A stretch of 64,000 nt of DNA from Streptomyces sp. NBC_01260 (GTDB taxonomy: Bacteria; Actinomycetota; Actinomycetes; Streptomycetales; Streptomycetaceae), in NCBI RefSeq assembly GCF_036226405.1, contig NZ_CP108464.1:7502001-7566000 (forward strand), in the 5' to 3' direction. The notes beneath the pieces were generated by a model. It was not told the origin of the DNA. It made no database searches and saw only the letters and a list, made by a program, of their open reading frames with translations. The first letter of the stretch is position 1. Each line of letters opens with the position of its first letter. Below, piece after piece: positions 32,659 through 41,147 of the stretch. The position numbers were made by a program, and so were the translations under genes.

Positions 32659-33372
32659 TCACTCGCCACCCAGCCGGTGACGCCTGCGCCAGGCGACGAC
32701 GGCCGCGCCGATTCCGGTCAGCACGATGAAGCCCATCGCGGCCAGGAACGCGGGCGACGTCGGCGACGAGGCCTCGCTCCCCGCCACGACGTACGCGGCC
32801 GTGTTCGGGATCGAGCCCAGCCCGGTCGCCACCAGGAACGGGGGATACCCCATGCGCGACACGGCGGCGCAGTAGTTGGCCGCGGCGAAGGGCACTCCGG
32901 GGAAGAGCCGCAGCGCCAGCATGGAGCGGAATCCGTGCCTGCTCAGCTGGCCGTCCGCCGCCCGCATCCAGCGCCCGCGCAGCAGCGTACGGAGCGCGTC
33001 CTGCCCCAGTACCCTGCCGAGCCCGAACGAGATGCCCGCGCCGAGCACCGTGCCCGCCAGCGCCGCCGTCAGACCCGCCTGCGTGCCGAACAGCGCCCCG
33101 GCTGCGAGATTGAGCAGCGGCCGCGGCACGAAGGCCACCGTGCACACGCCGTACGCGAGGCCGAAGAGCACGACCGCGGCTGCCCCGCCGCTCAGTTGGG
33201 CCGGCCAGCCGGAGGCGAGCAGCCGCTGGGGTTCGAGGAGCAGCATCGTCGTCGCGGCGGCCAGCAGCACCGCCACGAGCAGCGAGAGCCGGGACCAGGG
33301 CGAGAACAGCACCCTCGTGCAGCGCGCGGCGAGACCGACGGCGGGCCGGGTGGCGGGGACGGGGTCGAGCAT
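32659..33372 (-). CDS. TVP38/TMEM64 (VTT domain) membrane protein
   Basis: VTT/SNARE-associated domain protein of 237 residues, the family of DedA and TVP38, proposed lipid scramblases or transporters of undecaprenyl carriers. It has the helices SLLVAVLLAAATTMLLLEPQ and AVVLFGLAYGVCTVAFVPRP, the re-entrant segment LNLAAGALFGTQAGLTAALA, and RHGFRSMLALRLFPGVPFAA with Arg and Pro-Gly-Val-Pro-Phe characteristic of the domain. The start at 33372 has no Shine-Dalgarno, but GATACT lies 8 nt upstream, suggesting a leaderless transcript. Proximity to uppP is suggestive because DedA-type proteins have been linked to undecaprenyl phosphate recycling. Confidence 0.85.
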   Translation of the reverse strand: MLDPVPATRPAVGLAARCTRVLFSPWSRLSLLVAVLLAAATTMLLLEPQRLLASGWPAQLSGGAAAVVLFGLAYGVCTVAFVPRPLLNLAAGALFGTQAGLTAALAGTVLGAGISFGLGRVLGQDALRTLLRGRWMRAADGQLSRHGFRSMLALRLFPGVPFAAANYCAAVSRMGYPPFLVATGLGSIPNTAAYVVAGSEASSPTSPAFLAAMGFIVLTGIGAAVVAWRRRHRLGGE

Positions 33373-33407
33373 TCGGGGAGAGTATCCGACACCAGGCGTG
33401 ATCGTCG

Positions 33408-33413
33408 TAATGT
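33408..33413 (+). promoter_or_regulatory. -10 box of a leaderless gene
   Basis: TAATGT 7 nt before ATG 33421. Confidence 0.45.
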
Positions 33414-33420
33414 GACCGTT

Positions 33421-34158
33421 ATGAGCGACGGAGCCGAAGCCGCCCGCGATACGTCCGAAGCCGCCCCCGGGCTCCCCGGCAGCGCCCTTGCCGACACCGT
33501 GCTGGAGCGCCTCACCGCGCTGTATCCCACGGCCGCCGACCCCGCACGCGCCCGGTCCGCTGCCGCGTACATGAAGCACGTCGCGCCGTTCCTGGGCATT
33601 CCGACGCCCCGGCGCCGGGCTCTGTCCCGCACCGTCCTGGAAGGCGCCGCACGTCCCGGTGAGGCGGACTGCGCCGCCATCGCGCTGCGCTGCTGGGTGT
33701 TGCCCGAGCGCGAGTACCAGTACTTCGCCGCCGACTACCTCCGCCGCCACGTCGCGCGCTGCTCGTCCGGATTCCTGCCGGTCCTGCGCCATCTGGTGTC
33801 CACCGTGCCCTGGTGGGACACGGTGGACGTGCTGGCCGCCCATGTCGCGGGTCCGCTGGTCGCCGCCGACCCGGAGCTCCGGAAGGACATGGACGCGTGG
33901 ATCGAGGACGACGACCTCTGGATCGTCCGCACCGCGCTGTTGCACCAGTTGCGCTTCAAGGAAGCCACCGACACCGGACGGCTCTTCGGATACTGCCTGC
34001 GCCGGGCAGGCCACCCGGACTTCTTCATCCGCAAGGCGATCGGCTGGTGCCTGCGCGAGTACGCGAAGACCGACCCGCAGTCCGTACGGGGCTTCGTCGA
34101 CGGCGCCCGGGGGCAACTGTCGCCGCTGTCCGTCCGAGAGGCCACCAAGCACCTCTGA
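33421..34158 (+). CDS. DNA alkylation repair protein (AlkD-like)
   Basis: HEAT-repeat DNA glycosylase of the AlkD family, 245 residues, which excises 3- and 7-alkylpurines without base flipping. Helical repeats are visible: YMKHVAPFLGIPTPRRRALS, CWVLPEREYQYFAADYLRRH, VSTVPWWDTVDVLAAHVAGP, WIEDDDLWIVRTALLHQLRF and HPDFFIRKAIGWCLREYAKT. Trp-Trp-Asp-Thr-Val-Asp includes the catalytic Asp of the family. ATG 33421 is favoured by a TAATGT box 7 nt upstream; a GTG 9 nt earlier is possible. It is divergent from the TVP38-type gene. Confidence 0.88.
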   Translation: MSDGAEAARDTSEAAPGLPGSALADTVLERLTALYPTAADPARARSAAAYMKHVAPFLGIPTPRRRALSRTVLEGAARPGEADCAAIALRCWVLPEREYQYFAADYLRRHVARCSSGFLPVLRHLVSTVPWWDTVDVLAAHVAGPLVAADPELRKDMDAWIEDDDLWIVRTALLHQLRFKEATDTGRLFGYCLRRAGHPDFFIRKAIGWCLREYAKTDPQSVRGFVDGARGQLSPLSVREATKHL

Positions 34159-34244
34159 GGGGCCCGAGGAGCGCCGCTCCCCACTCCCTTGCCGCCCGCC
34201 GTAAATCGCTCGACGGGCCCGCGGCTGTCGGACATGATCGGAGC

Positions 34245-34388
34245 ATGTTCCGGTACGCCTTCCCCGCAGCGCAGTCCGCAGTCGCGGACGCGCCGAAGGC
34301 TGCCGTGAACGTCGCGGTCACCACGGCAACAGCAGCCGCAGCAGCTTTTACCGCTGCCGCGGCGCCCATCGGCGGCGCCCGAAGCTGA
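34245..34388 (+). CDS. alanine-rich 47-aa ORF upstream of tuf3 (possible leader peptide)
   Basis: A 47-codon ORF beginning MFRYAFPAAQSAVADAPKAA; 18 of its 47 residues are Ala, with a run of five in ATAAAAAF near residue 33. It starts 6 nt after CATGAT (34233-34238) and has no well-spaced Shine-Dalgarno, like leaderless genes here. The TGA stop (34386-34388) lies inside the 5' arm of a 10-bp hairpin that precedes tuf3. Location, composition and hairpin together suggest an attenuation-type leader for tuf3, but the ORF could also be an unrelated or non-coding stretch. Confidence 0.4.
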   Translation: MFRYAFPAAQSAVADAPKAAVNVAVTTATAAAAAFTAAAAPIGGARS

Positions 34389-34429
34389 CCCTCCCCCGAC
34401 AGTCCGGCGGACCCCGTAAGGGGAGGGTC
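34387..34429 (+). terminator. hairpin before tuf3, terminator or attenuator
   Basis: 10-bp stem GACCCTCCCC / GGGGAGGGTC (34387-34396 with 34420-34429), ending 51 nt before the tuf3 start and overlapping the stop codon of the 47-codon ORF. Confidence 0.6.
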
Positions 34430-34480
34430 GGCCGGGCCCTGGGGTCTTCTCTCTCAGCTTCGGAATCCAAGGAATGAGCC

Positions 34481-35650
34481 ATGCCCAAGACGGCATACGT
34501 GCGCACAAAGCCGCACCTCAACATCGGCACCATGGGCCACGTCGACCACGGCAAGACCACCCTGACCGCCGCCATCACCAAGGTCCTCAGTGACCGCGGG
34601 ACCGGCACGTTCGTCCCGTTCGACCGCATCGACCGGGCGCCGGAGGAGGCGCAGCGCGGCATCACCATCAACATCGCGCACGTCGAGTACGAGACCGGCA
34701 CCCGGCACTACGCGCACGTCGACATGCCCGGACACGCCGACTACATCAAGAACATGGTGACCGGCGCCGCCCAGCTCGACGGGGCGATCCTCGTCGTGTC
34801 CGCGCTCGAAGGGATCATGCCGCAGACCGCCGAGCACGTGCTGCTCGCCCGCCAGGTGGGCGTCGACCACATCGTCGTCGCCCTCAACAAGGCCGACGCC
34901 GGCGACCCCGAGCTGACCGACCTGGTCGAGCTGGAGGTGCGTGAGCTGCTGTCCGCGCACGGCTACGGCGGCGACACCGTGCCCGTCGTGCGGGTGTCGG
35001 GCCTGCGGGCCCTGGAGGGTGACCCACGCTGGACGGGGGCGGTGGAGGCGTTGCTCGACGCCGTCGACACCTATGTACCGATGCCGGTGCGCTACATCGA
35101 CGCGCCGTTCCTGCTGCCGGTGGAGAACGTCCTGACCATCACCGGCCGGGGCACGGTCGTCACCGGCGCCGTGGAGCGAGGCACCGTGCGCGTCGGCGAC
35201 CGGGTGGCGGTGCTCGGAGCCGACACCGAGACGGTCGTCACCGGTCTGGAGACCTTCGGCAAGCCGATGGAGTCCGCCGAGGCCGGCGACAACGTCGCGC
35301 TGCTCCTGCGCGGGGTCGAGCGGGACCGGGTACGCCGCGGCCATGTCGTGGCGGCGCCGGGCAGCGTGACACCGAGCCGGCGCTTCACCGCGCAGGTGTA
35401 CGTCCTGTCGGGGCGGGAGGGGGGCCGGACCACCCCGGTCGCCACCGGCTACCGGCCGCAGTTCTACATCCGCACCGCGGACGTCGTCGGTGACGTCGAC
35501 CTCGGCGCGGCGGCGGTGGCGCGCCCCGGCACGACGGTCACCATGACCGTCGAACTGGGCCGGGACGTACCGCTGGAGACCGGCCTCGGCTTCGCCATCC
35601 GCGAGGGCGGCCGCACGATCGGCGCGGGCACGGTCACCGGGCTGCTCTGA
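34481..35650 (+). CDS. tuf3: divergent elongation factor Tu (tuf3 type)
   Basis: EF-Tu-like GTPase of 389 residues. GTP motifs: GHVDHGKT (19-26), [13 protein letters not shown] with Met where normal EF-Tu has Cys, and NKAD in place of NKCD. Domain 2 has [14 protein letters not shown], domain 3 [15 protein letters not shown] and the end [15 protein letters not shown]. The effector His in PGHADY is kept. Its divergence from the housekeeping protein matches Streptomyces tuf3, which is known to be poorly expressed in growth and induced by amino-acid starvation/ppGpp. ATG 34481 follows AAGGA. It is not in a str operon; a 16-bp-stem terminator follows. Confidence 0.92.
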   Translation: MPKTAYVRTKPHLNIGTMGHVDHGKTTLTAAITKVLSDRGTGTFVPFDRIDRAPEEAQRGITINIAHVEYETGTRHYAHVDMPGHADYIKNMVTGAAQLDGAILVVSALEGIMPQTAEHVLLARQVGVDHIVVALNKADAGDPELTDLVELEVRELLSAHGYGGDTVPVVRVSGLRALEGDPRWTGAVEALLDAVDTYVPMPVRYIDAPFLLPVENVLTITGRGTVVTGAVERGTVRVGDRVAVLGADTETVVTGLETFGKPMESAEAGDNVALLLRGVERDRVRRGHVVAAPGSVTPSRRFTAQVYVLSGREGGRTTPVATGYRPQFYIRTADVVGDVDLGAAAVARPGTTVTMTVELGRDVPLETGLGFAIREGGRTIGAGTVTGLL

Positions 35651-35672
35651 GCCCGGAGCCGCAAGGGCACAG

Positions 35673-35711
35673 CCGGGTCCGCCTCCCGAACCCCACGGGA
35701 GGCGGACCCGG
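35673..35711 (+). terminator. strong terminator after tuf3
   Basis: Perfect 16-bp stem (35673-35688 with 35696-35711), 7-nt loop. Confidence 0.85.
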
Positions 35712-35754
35712 GGCCGTGGCGTGAAGTGCGACTCCGGCACCGCACAATGGGGGA

Positions 35755-36600
35755 GTGAACGAGTCGATACCGGTCGTCCGCGACGTGGACCGGGGCACCG
35801 CCAGACTGCTCCCCGACGTGGACCGGGAGCGGGCCTGGCTGCTGACCGTCGACGGGGCACCCCAGTCGTACGTCGACCTGGACGCGCCGCAGCACCTTGA
35901 GTTCGAGTACGCGAGACGGCTCGGCCACGTGGTGGACTGCGCGGCCGAACCGGGCGCACCGCTCGACGTGCTGCACCTCGGCGGCGGCGCCCTGACCCTG
36001 CCCCGCTACGTCGCAGCGACGCGCCCCGGATCCCGGCAGGACGTCGCCGAGGCCGACCGGGGGCTGCTCGCGCTCGTCGCCGAACACCTTCCGCTGCCGG
36101 ACCGCAGTGGGATCGCCGTGCACGGCACGGACGCCCGCGCGCACCTGGAGGCGACCGCACCCGGCTCCGTGGACGTCCTGGTCGCGGATGTCTTCGGCGG
36201 CTCGCGGGTGCCCGCCCACCTGACCACCGTGCCCTACGCACGGGCCGCGGCACGGGCGCTGCGCGCCGACGGGGTCTACGCCGCCAACCTCGCGGACGGG
36301 GCGCCCTTCGACTTCCTGCGCCCGCAGCTGGCCACCTTCGCGGCCGTCTTCGCGGAGCTCGCGGTGATCGCGGAACCGGCGGTACTGCGCGGCCGGCGCT
36401 TCGGCAACGTCATCCTCGTCGCGTCCCACACCCCCTTCGACACGGCCGCGCTGATCCGCCGTTGCGCCGCCGACGCGTTTCCGGCCCGCGTCGAGCACGG
36501 CGCCGCCGTGGCCGGGCTCGTCAAGGGCGCCAGGCCGGTCGGTGACGCCGAGGCGGTCGACTCACCCGAGCCGCCCGACGGCGCCTTCGGCATCGGCTGA
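35755..36600 (+). CDS. spermidine-synthase-like methyltransferase-fold protein
   Basis: Protein of 281 residues with the Rossmann-like fold of spermidine synthases: LDVLHLGGGALTLPRYVAAT is the cofactor motif, and VDVLVADVFGGSRVPAHLTT the motif that normally carries the catalytic Asp. Actinobacterial proteins of this type are often annotated as fused spermidine synthases, but real aminopropyl transfer is unproven. The start GTG 35755 lies 6 nt after CACAAT, suggesting a leaderless transcript. Its 3' end overlaps the convergent MFS gene by 39 nt. Confidence 0.8.
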   Translation: MNESIPVVRDVDRGTARLLPDVDRERAWLLTVDGAPQSYVDLDAPQHLEFEYARRLGHVVDCAAEPGAPLDVLHLGGGALTLPRYVAATRPGSRQDVAEADRGLLALVAEHLPLPDRSGIAVHGTDARAHLEATAPGSVDVLVADVFGGSRVPAHLTTVPYARAAARALRADGVYAANLADGAPFDFLRPQLATFAAVFAELAVIAEPAVLRGRRFGNVILVASHTPFDTAALIRRCAADAFPARVEHGAAVAGLVKGARPVGDAEAVDSPEPPDGAFGIG

Positions 36601-37866
36601 CGCGGGCGCACCCCCGGCCACCACCTCGGTGGGGCTGGTCCGGCGCGTCAGATTGCGAACGTCCGGCACGAACAGCACCGCCCCGGTGACCAGGACGACC
36701 AGCGCGGCGCAGCCCCACAGCGCCTGGCTGCGCCCGACCATCGACTCCACCGGACCGGCGAGCGCGGTGGCGAGCGGCACCATGGCCACCGAGCCGAACC
36801 AGTCGTACGCCGAGACCCGCGACAGCTTCTCCTCCGGAATCTCCTGATGCAGGGCCGTCATCCAGGACACGCCGAACACCTCGATGGCGGCCCCGCTGAC
36901 GAACATCACCGCGCAGAGCCCGGCCACCGGCAGCGGCACGGCGAGCCCCGCGGAGGGCAGTGCCAGCGGGAAGACGCAGAGCGTCCCGGCCAGCAGCAGC
37001 CGCCGCGGCTTCCACCGCATCATCAGCACCGCCCCGCCCAGGGTGCCGACGCCGAACGCGGCGAGCGCGAGGCCCCAGGGGCGGGCACCGCCGAGCTCGT
37101 CCCTGGCGACCAGCGGCCCGTAGACCGCCTCGGCGGCCCCGACCGCGGCGACCACCACGGAGAACTGCGCCACGACCGCCCAGAGCCAGGTGCGGCCGAC
37201 GAACTCCTGCCAGCCCTCCCGAAGATCGGCGAGCAGGCCGCCACCGGGCGCGCGCGAGGGGATGTGGCTGACGTCGAGGAAGGAGCGCAGCGCTCCGGCC
37301 ACCGCGAAGGCGGCCGCGTCGATCGCCAGTACCCAGCCCGGGTCCATCGCCGCGATCATGGCCCCGCCGAGCGCCGCTCCGCCGATGGCGGCGCCCTGTA
37401 TGGACATCCGGAAGAGGGCGAAGGCGCGGCTCGCCTGTTCGCCGCTGACGGTGGACATCAGCATGCCCTCGGCCGCCGGGCTGAAGAAGGCCTGCCCGGT
37501 GCCGCAGAGAGCGGTGAGCACCATCATCTGCCACAGCTGGGCGTCACCGGCCAGCACCAGCCAGGCGAAGGCGGCCTGCGAGAGGCAGTTGAGGGTGTTC
37601 GCCGCGACCATCACCCGGTGGCGCGGCAGCCGGTCCGCGACCGCCCCGCCGATCAGCAGGAAGAGCACCAGCGGCGCCGTCCTGGCGGCGGCCACCAGCC
37701 CGACGTCGCCGGCGTCGCCGCCCGACTCCAGAACCGCGAACGCCGCCGCGATCAGCGCGCCGTTGGTGCCCAGGCCCGTGATGATCGCGGCGGCGGTCAG
37801 CAGCCGGTAATTGCGGACCGCCCGGGAGGGGAGGTCCGATGGGGGTGCGAGGTCGGCGGCAGTCAC
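36562..37866 (-). CDS. MFS transporter, drug-exporter type
   Basis: Twelve-helix MFS protein of 434 residues resembling the enterobactin/macrolide exporter branch: YRLLTAAAIITGLGTNGALI, GGAVADRLPRHRVMVAANTL after helix 2-3, LTALCGTGQAFFSPAAEGML, and in the second half EVFGVSWMTALHQEIPEEKL, which is a family landmark. The substrate is unknown. GTG 37866 lies 6 nt after GATAGT. It is convergent with, and overlaps, the spermidine-synthase-like gene. Confidence 0.85.
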   Translation of the reverse strand: MTAADLAPPSDLPSRAVRNYRLLTAAAIITGLGTNGALIAAAFAVLESGGDAGDVGLVAAARTAPLVLFLLIGGAVADRLPRHRVMVAANTLNCLSQAAFAWLVLAGDAQLWQMMVLTALCGTGQAFFSPAAEGMLMSTVSGEQASRAFALFRMSIQGAAIGGAALGGAMIAAMDPGWVLAIDAAAFAVAGALRSFLDVSHIPSRAPGGGLLADLREGWQEFVGRTWLWAVVAQFSVVVAAVGAAEAVYGPLVARDELGGARPWGLALAAFGVGTLGGAVLMMRWKPRRLLLAGTLCVFPLALPSAGLAVPLPVAGLCAVMFVSGAAIEVFGVSWMTALHQEIPEEKLSRVSAYDWFGSVAMVPLATALAGPVESMVGRSQALWGCAALVVLVTGAVLFVPDVRNLTRRTSPTEVVAGGAPASADAEGAVGRLG

Positions 37867-37920
37867 TCAGGGACTATCGCTGGCTTGGCCCCGTGGCGCC
37901 AAATGGTTTGCCGCGGACCG

Positions 37921-38991
37921 TCAGGACTCGGTGATCTTCACCAGCCGTACCGTGCTCAGAATCTTCTGGATCGTCGCGTCCGGCAGCTCGTCCGGGACGG
38001 AGGCGGCACCGTACAGAACCCAGGAGGAGAACTCCCCCTTGCTGTTCTTGAAGGTGAAGGCGATGGACTTGCCGTCGGTGTCGCACTTCTTCTTCTTGGT
38101 GACATTGGGCGCCTTGGCGGTCACCAGGCTGCCGGTCAGACCCGACTTGGTGGTGTACTGCTTGGCCTTGCTGATCTTGATGGTGCTCTTCGGCATGTGC
38201 TGCGCGTAGGCGGCCCACGCCCAGGTGCCCGCCTCGTTCCTGGCGTTCACATCGGCGTCGGTGGCACCTTCCGCGCCGCGGGTGCCGGTGCCGGCCAGGC
38301 TGCTGTTCTCCTTGATGCCGTCGTGGTCGGAGTCGTCGACGCACCACTTGCTCTTGAGGTCGGCGGGCGCCGAGAAGCCGATGAGTGGCGTGTCGTCACC
38401 CTTCTTGTCGTCCACGAAGTACGAGGAGACGCTGGGACGCGAGACCTCCCAGTCGCCGGGCACGTCGAACTGTGTGCCCCACTTCGGGTTGGTCACCACC
38501 TTCCAGCCGGCGATGAGCGGCTTGGCGTCCCCGCCGTCACCGCGCGGGTTGGCGTCCGGCGAGGACGCGGACCCGGAGGGCTTGGCGGGCGCGGACGACT
38601 TCTTGTCGTCGGCGACGTTCTTGCCGTCCTTGTCGTCGTCCTTGTTCATCACGACGACGCCGGTGACCACTGCGGCCGCGACGACCGCGACCGCCGCGAC
38701 GATGGCGACGACGGTCGTCTTCTTCTTGTCGTTGCCGGGTCGAGGCGGTTCGGGCGGGCCGGGAACCGCGTACTGCGGAACGGTCGGCTGCTGGTACGGG
38801 TTGGGCTGCTGGTAGCCCTGCTGTCCCTGCTGCGGGTAGCCGTAACCGGGCTGCTGCCCGGGCGTGCCGGGCTGCTGGTGTCCCGGCTGCTGATAGGGAT
38901 TCGGCTGCTGGTAACCCGGCTGCTGATACGGGTTCTGGTTCTGGTCCTGCGGGTTTTGCTCGCCCCCGGGCGGCTGCTGTCCTGGCCACAT
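37921..38991 (-). CDS. single-pass membrane protein with Gln/Pro/Tyr repeat
   Basis: Protein of 356 residues. The N-terminal ~85 are low-complexity repeats of the type NPYQQPG (several copies, e.g. NPYQQPGYQQPNPYQQPG), then a basic KKKTT and one membrane helix (VVAIVAAVAVVAAAVVTGVV, about 93-112). An acidic/Lys/Ser linker follows, then an extracellular domain starting near VTNPKWGTQFDVPGDWEVSR that contains two cysteines and ends with the helix IQKILSTVRLVKITES. This layout (cytoplasmic PYQQP tail, one helix, external domain) is common in streptomycetes; function unknown. ATG 38991. Confidence 0.8.
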   Translation of the reverse strand: MWPGQQPPGGEQNPQDQNQNPYQQPGYQQPNPYQQPGHQQPGTPGQQPGYGYPQQGQQGYQQPNPYQQPTVPQYAVPGPPEPPRPGNDKKKTTVVAIVAAVAVVAAAVVTGVVVMNKDDDKDGKNVADDKKSSAPAKPSGSASSPDANPRGDGGDAKPLIAGWKVVTNPKWGTQFDVPGDWEVSRPSVSSYFVDDKKGDDTPLIGFSAPADLKSKWCVDDSDHDGIKENSSLAGTGTRGAEGATDADVNARNEAGTWAWAAYAQHMPKSTIKISKAKQYTTKSGLTGSLVTAKAPNVTKKKKCDTDGKSIAFTFKNSKGEFSSWVLYGAASVPDELPDATIQKILSTVRLVKITES

Positions 38992-39117
38992 GGCGAGTAA
39001 CGATAGAGGTGCGCCGTCCGGTCGGCTACGGCCGCCCCTGTGAGCGGACGGTGAAGGACGCGACCAGGTGCGGACCGGGTGGTTCCCGGGGCATGGCCAA
39101 ACCTGCCTACCGGTGAG

Positions 39118-39123
39118 TAACAT
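39118..39123 (+). promoter_or_regulatory. -10 box of a leaderless gene
   Basis: TAACAT 7 nt before ATG 39131. Confidence 0.45.
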
Positions 39124-39130
39124 CAAGTTC

Positions 39131-39583
39131 ATGAGCGCTGAACAGATGACCGCGGGCGAGCTGGTCGCCGCGACGGTTCCGATGGTCCGGACCCTCAACC
39201 TCGAATTCCTGGAGTCCACCGCCGAACGCGCGGTGGTCCGTCTGCCGGACCAGGCGGACTTCCACAACCATGTCGGCGGACCGCACGCCGGCGCGATGTT
39301 CACGCTGGCGGAATCGGCGAGCGGCGCCATCGTCATCGCCGCGTTCGGGGACCAGCTGACGCGCGCCGTCCCGCTCGCGGTGAAGGCCGAGATCGGTTAC
39401 ACGAAGCTGGCCATGGGCGATGTCACCGCGACCGCCACGCTCGGCAGGCCGGTGGCCGACGTCGTCGCCGAACTCGACGAGGGAAAGCGCCCCGAGTTCC
39501 CTGTGGCCATCCGGATCCAGCGTGCCGACGGCGCGGTGACCGGCGAGATGACGGTCGTCTGGACACTTCGCCCGAACGCCTGA
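39131..39583 (+). CDS. hotdog-fold protein, DUF4442/PaaI-like
   Basis: Protein of 150 residues with the hotdog thioesterase fold: FLESTAERAVVRLPDQADFH, the central helix region HVGGPHAGAMFTLAESASGA and strands AVKAEIGYTKLAMGDVTATA. The His-Asn-His-Val-Gly segment corresponds to the catalytic region of PaaI-type thioesterases; the DUF4442 subgroup has no proven substrate. TAACAT 7 nt before ATG supports this start. A hairpin terminator follows 28 nt after the stop. Confidence 0.82.
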   Translation: MSAEQMTAGELVAATVPMVRTLNLEFLESTAERAVVRLPDQADFHNHVGGPHAGAMFTLAESASGAIVIAAFGDQLTRAVPLAVKAEIGYTKLAMGDVTATATLGRPVADVVAELDEGKRPEFPVAIRIQRADGAVTGEMTVVWTLRPNA

Positions 39584-39610
39584 TCAACGCCTGATTCCGG
39601 ACGGCACCGC

Positions 39611-39651
39611 AAGGGCCGCCGCCCACCCGGCAGGGGTGCGGGGCGGCCCTT
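39611..39651 (+). terminator. terminator after the hotdog-fold gene
   Basis: 10-bp stem AAGGGCCGCC / GGCGGCCCTT with a 21-nt loop. Confidence 0.7.
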
Positions 39652-39748
39652 CGCGCTGTCCCGGCCGGTGACGCGACCGGTAGGCTTGCCGCTGTGCGCC
39701 GAGGAGTTGTCCGGCGGGCCCCAGGACATCACTACGGAGGAACCGGCG

Positions 39749-40408
39749 TTGCACATCCAGGAGTGGCTGGAGACCGTCCCCGCGATCAGCGTCTACCTCC
39801 TGGTGGGCATCGTCATCGGTGTGGAGAGCCTCGGCATCCCGCTGCCGGGAGAGATCGTCCTGATCAGCGCGGCTCTGCTGGCCGCGGGACACGACGGCAT
39901 CAACCCGTGGATCCTGGGTGCCTGCGCAACGGCCGGGGCGGTGATCGGTGACTCGATCGGCTATGCCATAGGCCGTAAGGGCGGACGTCCGCTGCTCGCC
40001 TGGCTCGGCGGGAAATTCCCCCGGCACTTCGGCGAGGGCCAGATCGCCATGGCGGAACGCTCGTTCCACAAGTGGGGCATGTGGGCGGTCTTCTTCGGCC
40101 GCTTCGTCGCACTGCTGCGCATCTTCGCGGGACCGCTCGCCGGAGTCCTGCACATGCGGTACTGGAAATTCCTGACCGCCAACCTGCTCGGCGGGATCGC
40201 CTGGGCCGGCGGGACCACGGCCGTCATCTACTCGGTGGGTGTCGTCGCCGAGGCCTGGCTCAAGCGGTTCTCGTACCTGGGGCTGGCGATCGCGGTCCTG
40301 ATCGGACTCGCCTCGATGCTGGTCATCAAGAACCGGGCCAAGAAGGCGGCCGCACGGTCCGAGGCGGACTCCACGCCCGGGCCGGCGACCGTACCGGTGG
40401 GCGACTGA
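39749..40408 (+). CDS. DedA-family membrane protein
   Basis: DedA protein of 219 residues with about five membrane segments: VYLLVGIVIGVESLGIPLPG, ILISAALLAAG-type second helix, GDSIGYAIGRKGGRPLLAWL, FFGRFVALLRIFAGPLAGVL (Arg and Gly-Pro-Leu-Ala-Gly typical of the family) and a last helix. DedA proteins maintain membrane homeostasis and some transport undecaprenyl phosphate. TTG 39749 is preferred because GGAGGA precedes it by about 7 nt; the longer open frame from 39668 lacks such a site. It is the second VTT-domain protein within 8 kb. Confidence 0.85.
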   Translation: MHIQEWLETVPAISVYLLVGIVIGVESLGIPLPGEIVLISAALLAAGHDGINPWILGACATAGAVIGDSIGYAIGRKGGRPLLAWLGGKFPRHFGEGQIAMAERSFHKWGMWAVFFGRFVALLRIFAGPLAGVLHMRYWKFLTANLLGGIAWAGGTTAVIYSVGVVAEAWLKRFSYLGLAIAVLIGLASMLVIKNRAKKAAARSEADSTPGPATVPVGD

Positions 40409-40448
40409 CCCGTGCGGACTCCGCGCCGGCGGCCGCCGTACCCCGTGC

Positions 40449-40979
40449 TCAGTCCTCGTACGCCTGACGGTGTGCCTTGGCCAGCTCCGTATAGCCGACC
40501 GCGTTGAACTTCACGCCGTCGAGCTCCTCCTCGGTCAGCTGCCGCTTGACCTTGGCGGGCACGCCCGCGACCAGCGAGCCCGGCGGCACCCGCATCCCCT
40601 GCGGGACCAGGGCCTGGGCGGCGACGAGCGAGCCGGTTCCGATGTGCGCACCGTTCAGGACGGTGGCCCCCATGCCGATCAGGACGTCGTCCTCGATGGT
40701 GCAGCCGTGGAGCACCGCGTTGTGCCCGACCGAGACGCGCTCGCCGACCGTGACGGCGAAGCCCGGATCGACATGGACGCTGCAGTTGTCCTGGATGTTG
40801 GAACCGGCACCGATGACGATGGGACCGCAGTCCGCACGCAGCACCGCGTGGTACCAGACACTGGATCCGGCTGCCATGGTGACCTCGCCGATCACGACCG
40901 ACGTCGGTGCGGTGAAGGCGGACGCATCGATTTCCGGTTCCTTGCCGCCCATCGCGGTGATCAACGCCTGCTCTGCCAT
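40449..40979 (-). CDS. gamma-carbonic-anhydrase-like protein
   Basis: Left-handed beta-helix protein of 176 residues with the hexapeptide repeat. SSVWYHAVLRADCGPIVIG, SNIQDNCSVHVDPGF and SVGHNAVLHGCTIEDDVLIG include the zinc-ligand histidines of the gamma carbonic anhydrase family (VH, GHN and LHG). Many members lack activity and act as transferase-like or structural proteins. It is convergent with the DedA gene and divergent from the acyltransferase gene at 41148. Confidence 0.88.
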   Translation of the reverse strand: MAEQALITAMGGKEPEIDASAFTAPTSVVIGEVTMAAGSSVWYHAVLRADCGPIVIGAGSNIQDNCSVHVDPGFAVTVGERVSVGHNAVLHGCTIEDDVLIGMGATVLNGAHIGTGSLVAAQALVPQGMRVPPGSLVAGVPAKVKRQLTEEELDGVKFNAVGYTELAKAHRQAYED

Positions 40980-41147
40980 CGCGCGTTCCTCCGTGCTCCG
41001 GTGCTGTGGGTCGTGGTCGTCCGATCGTGGCCGACCGGTTCCGCGGGGGAAACGTTATGCGACGGGCGCGGGGCCCGGGACCCGGTGGGGTGAAGATCAC
41101 AGGCCGGTGCGGATACCGGTCCCGGGCGTGCCGACTACCGTGTGCGA

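Noticed and set aside
38756..38950. Tandem DNA repeat suggesting a mobile or satellite sequence
   Set aside because: It is the coding repeat for the NPYQQPG protein tail, in frame throughout.
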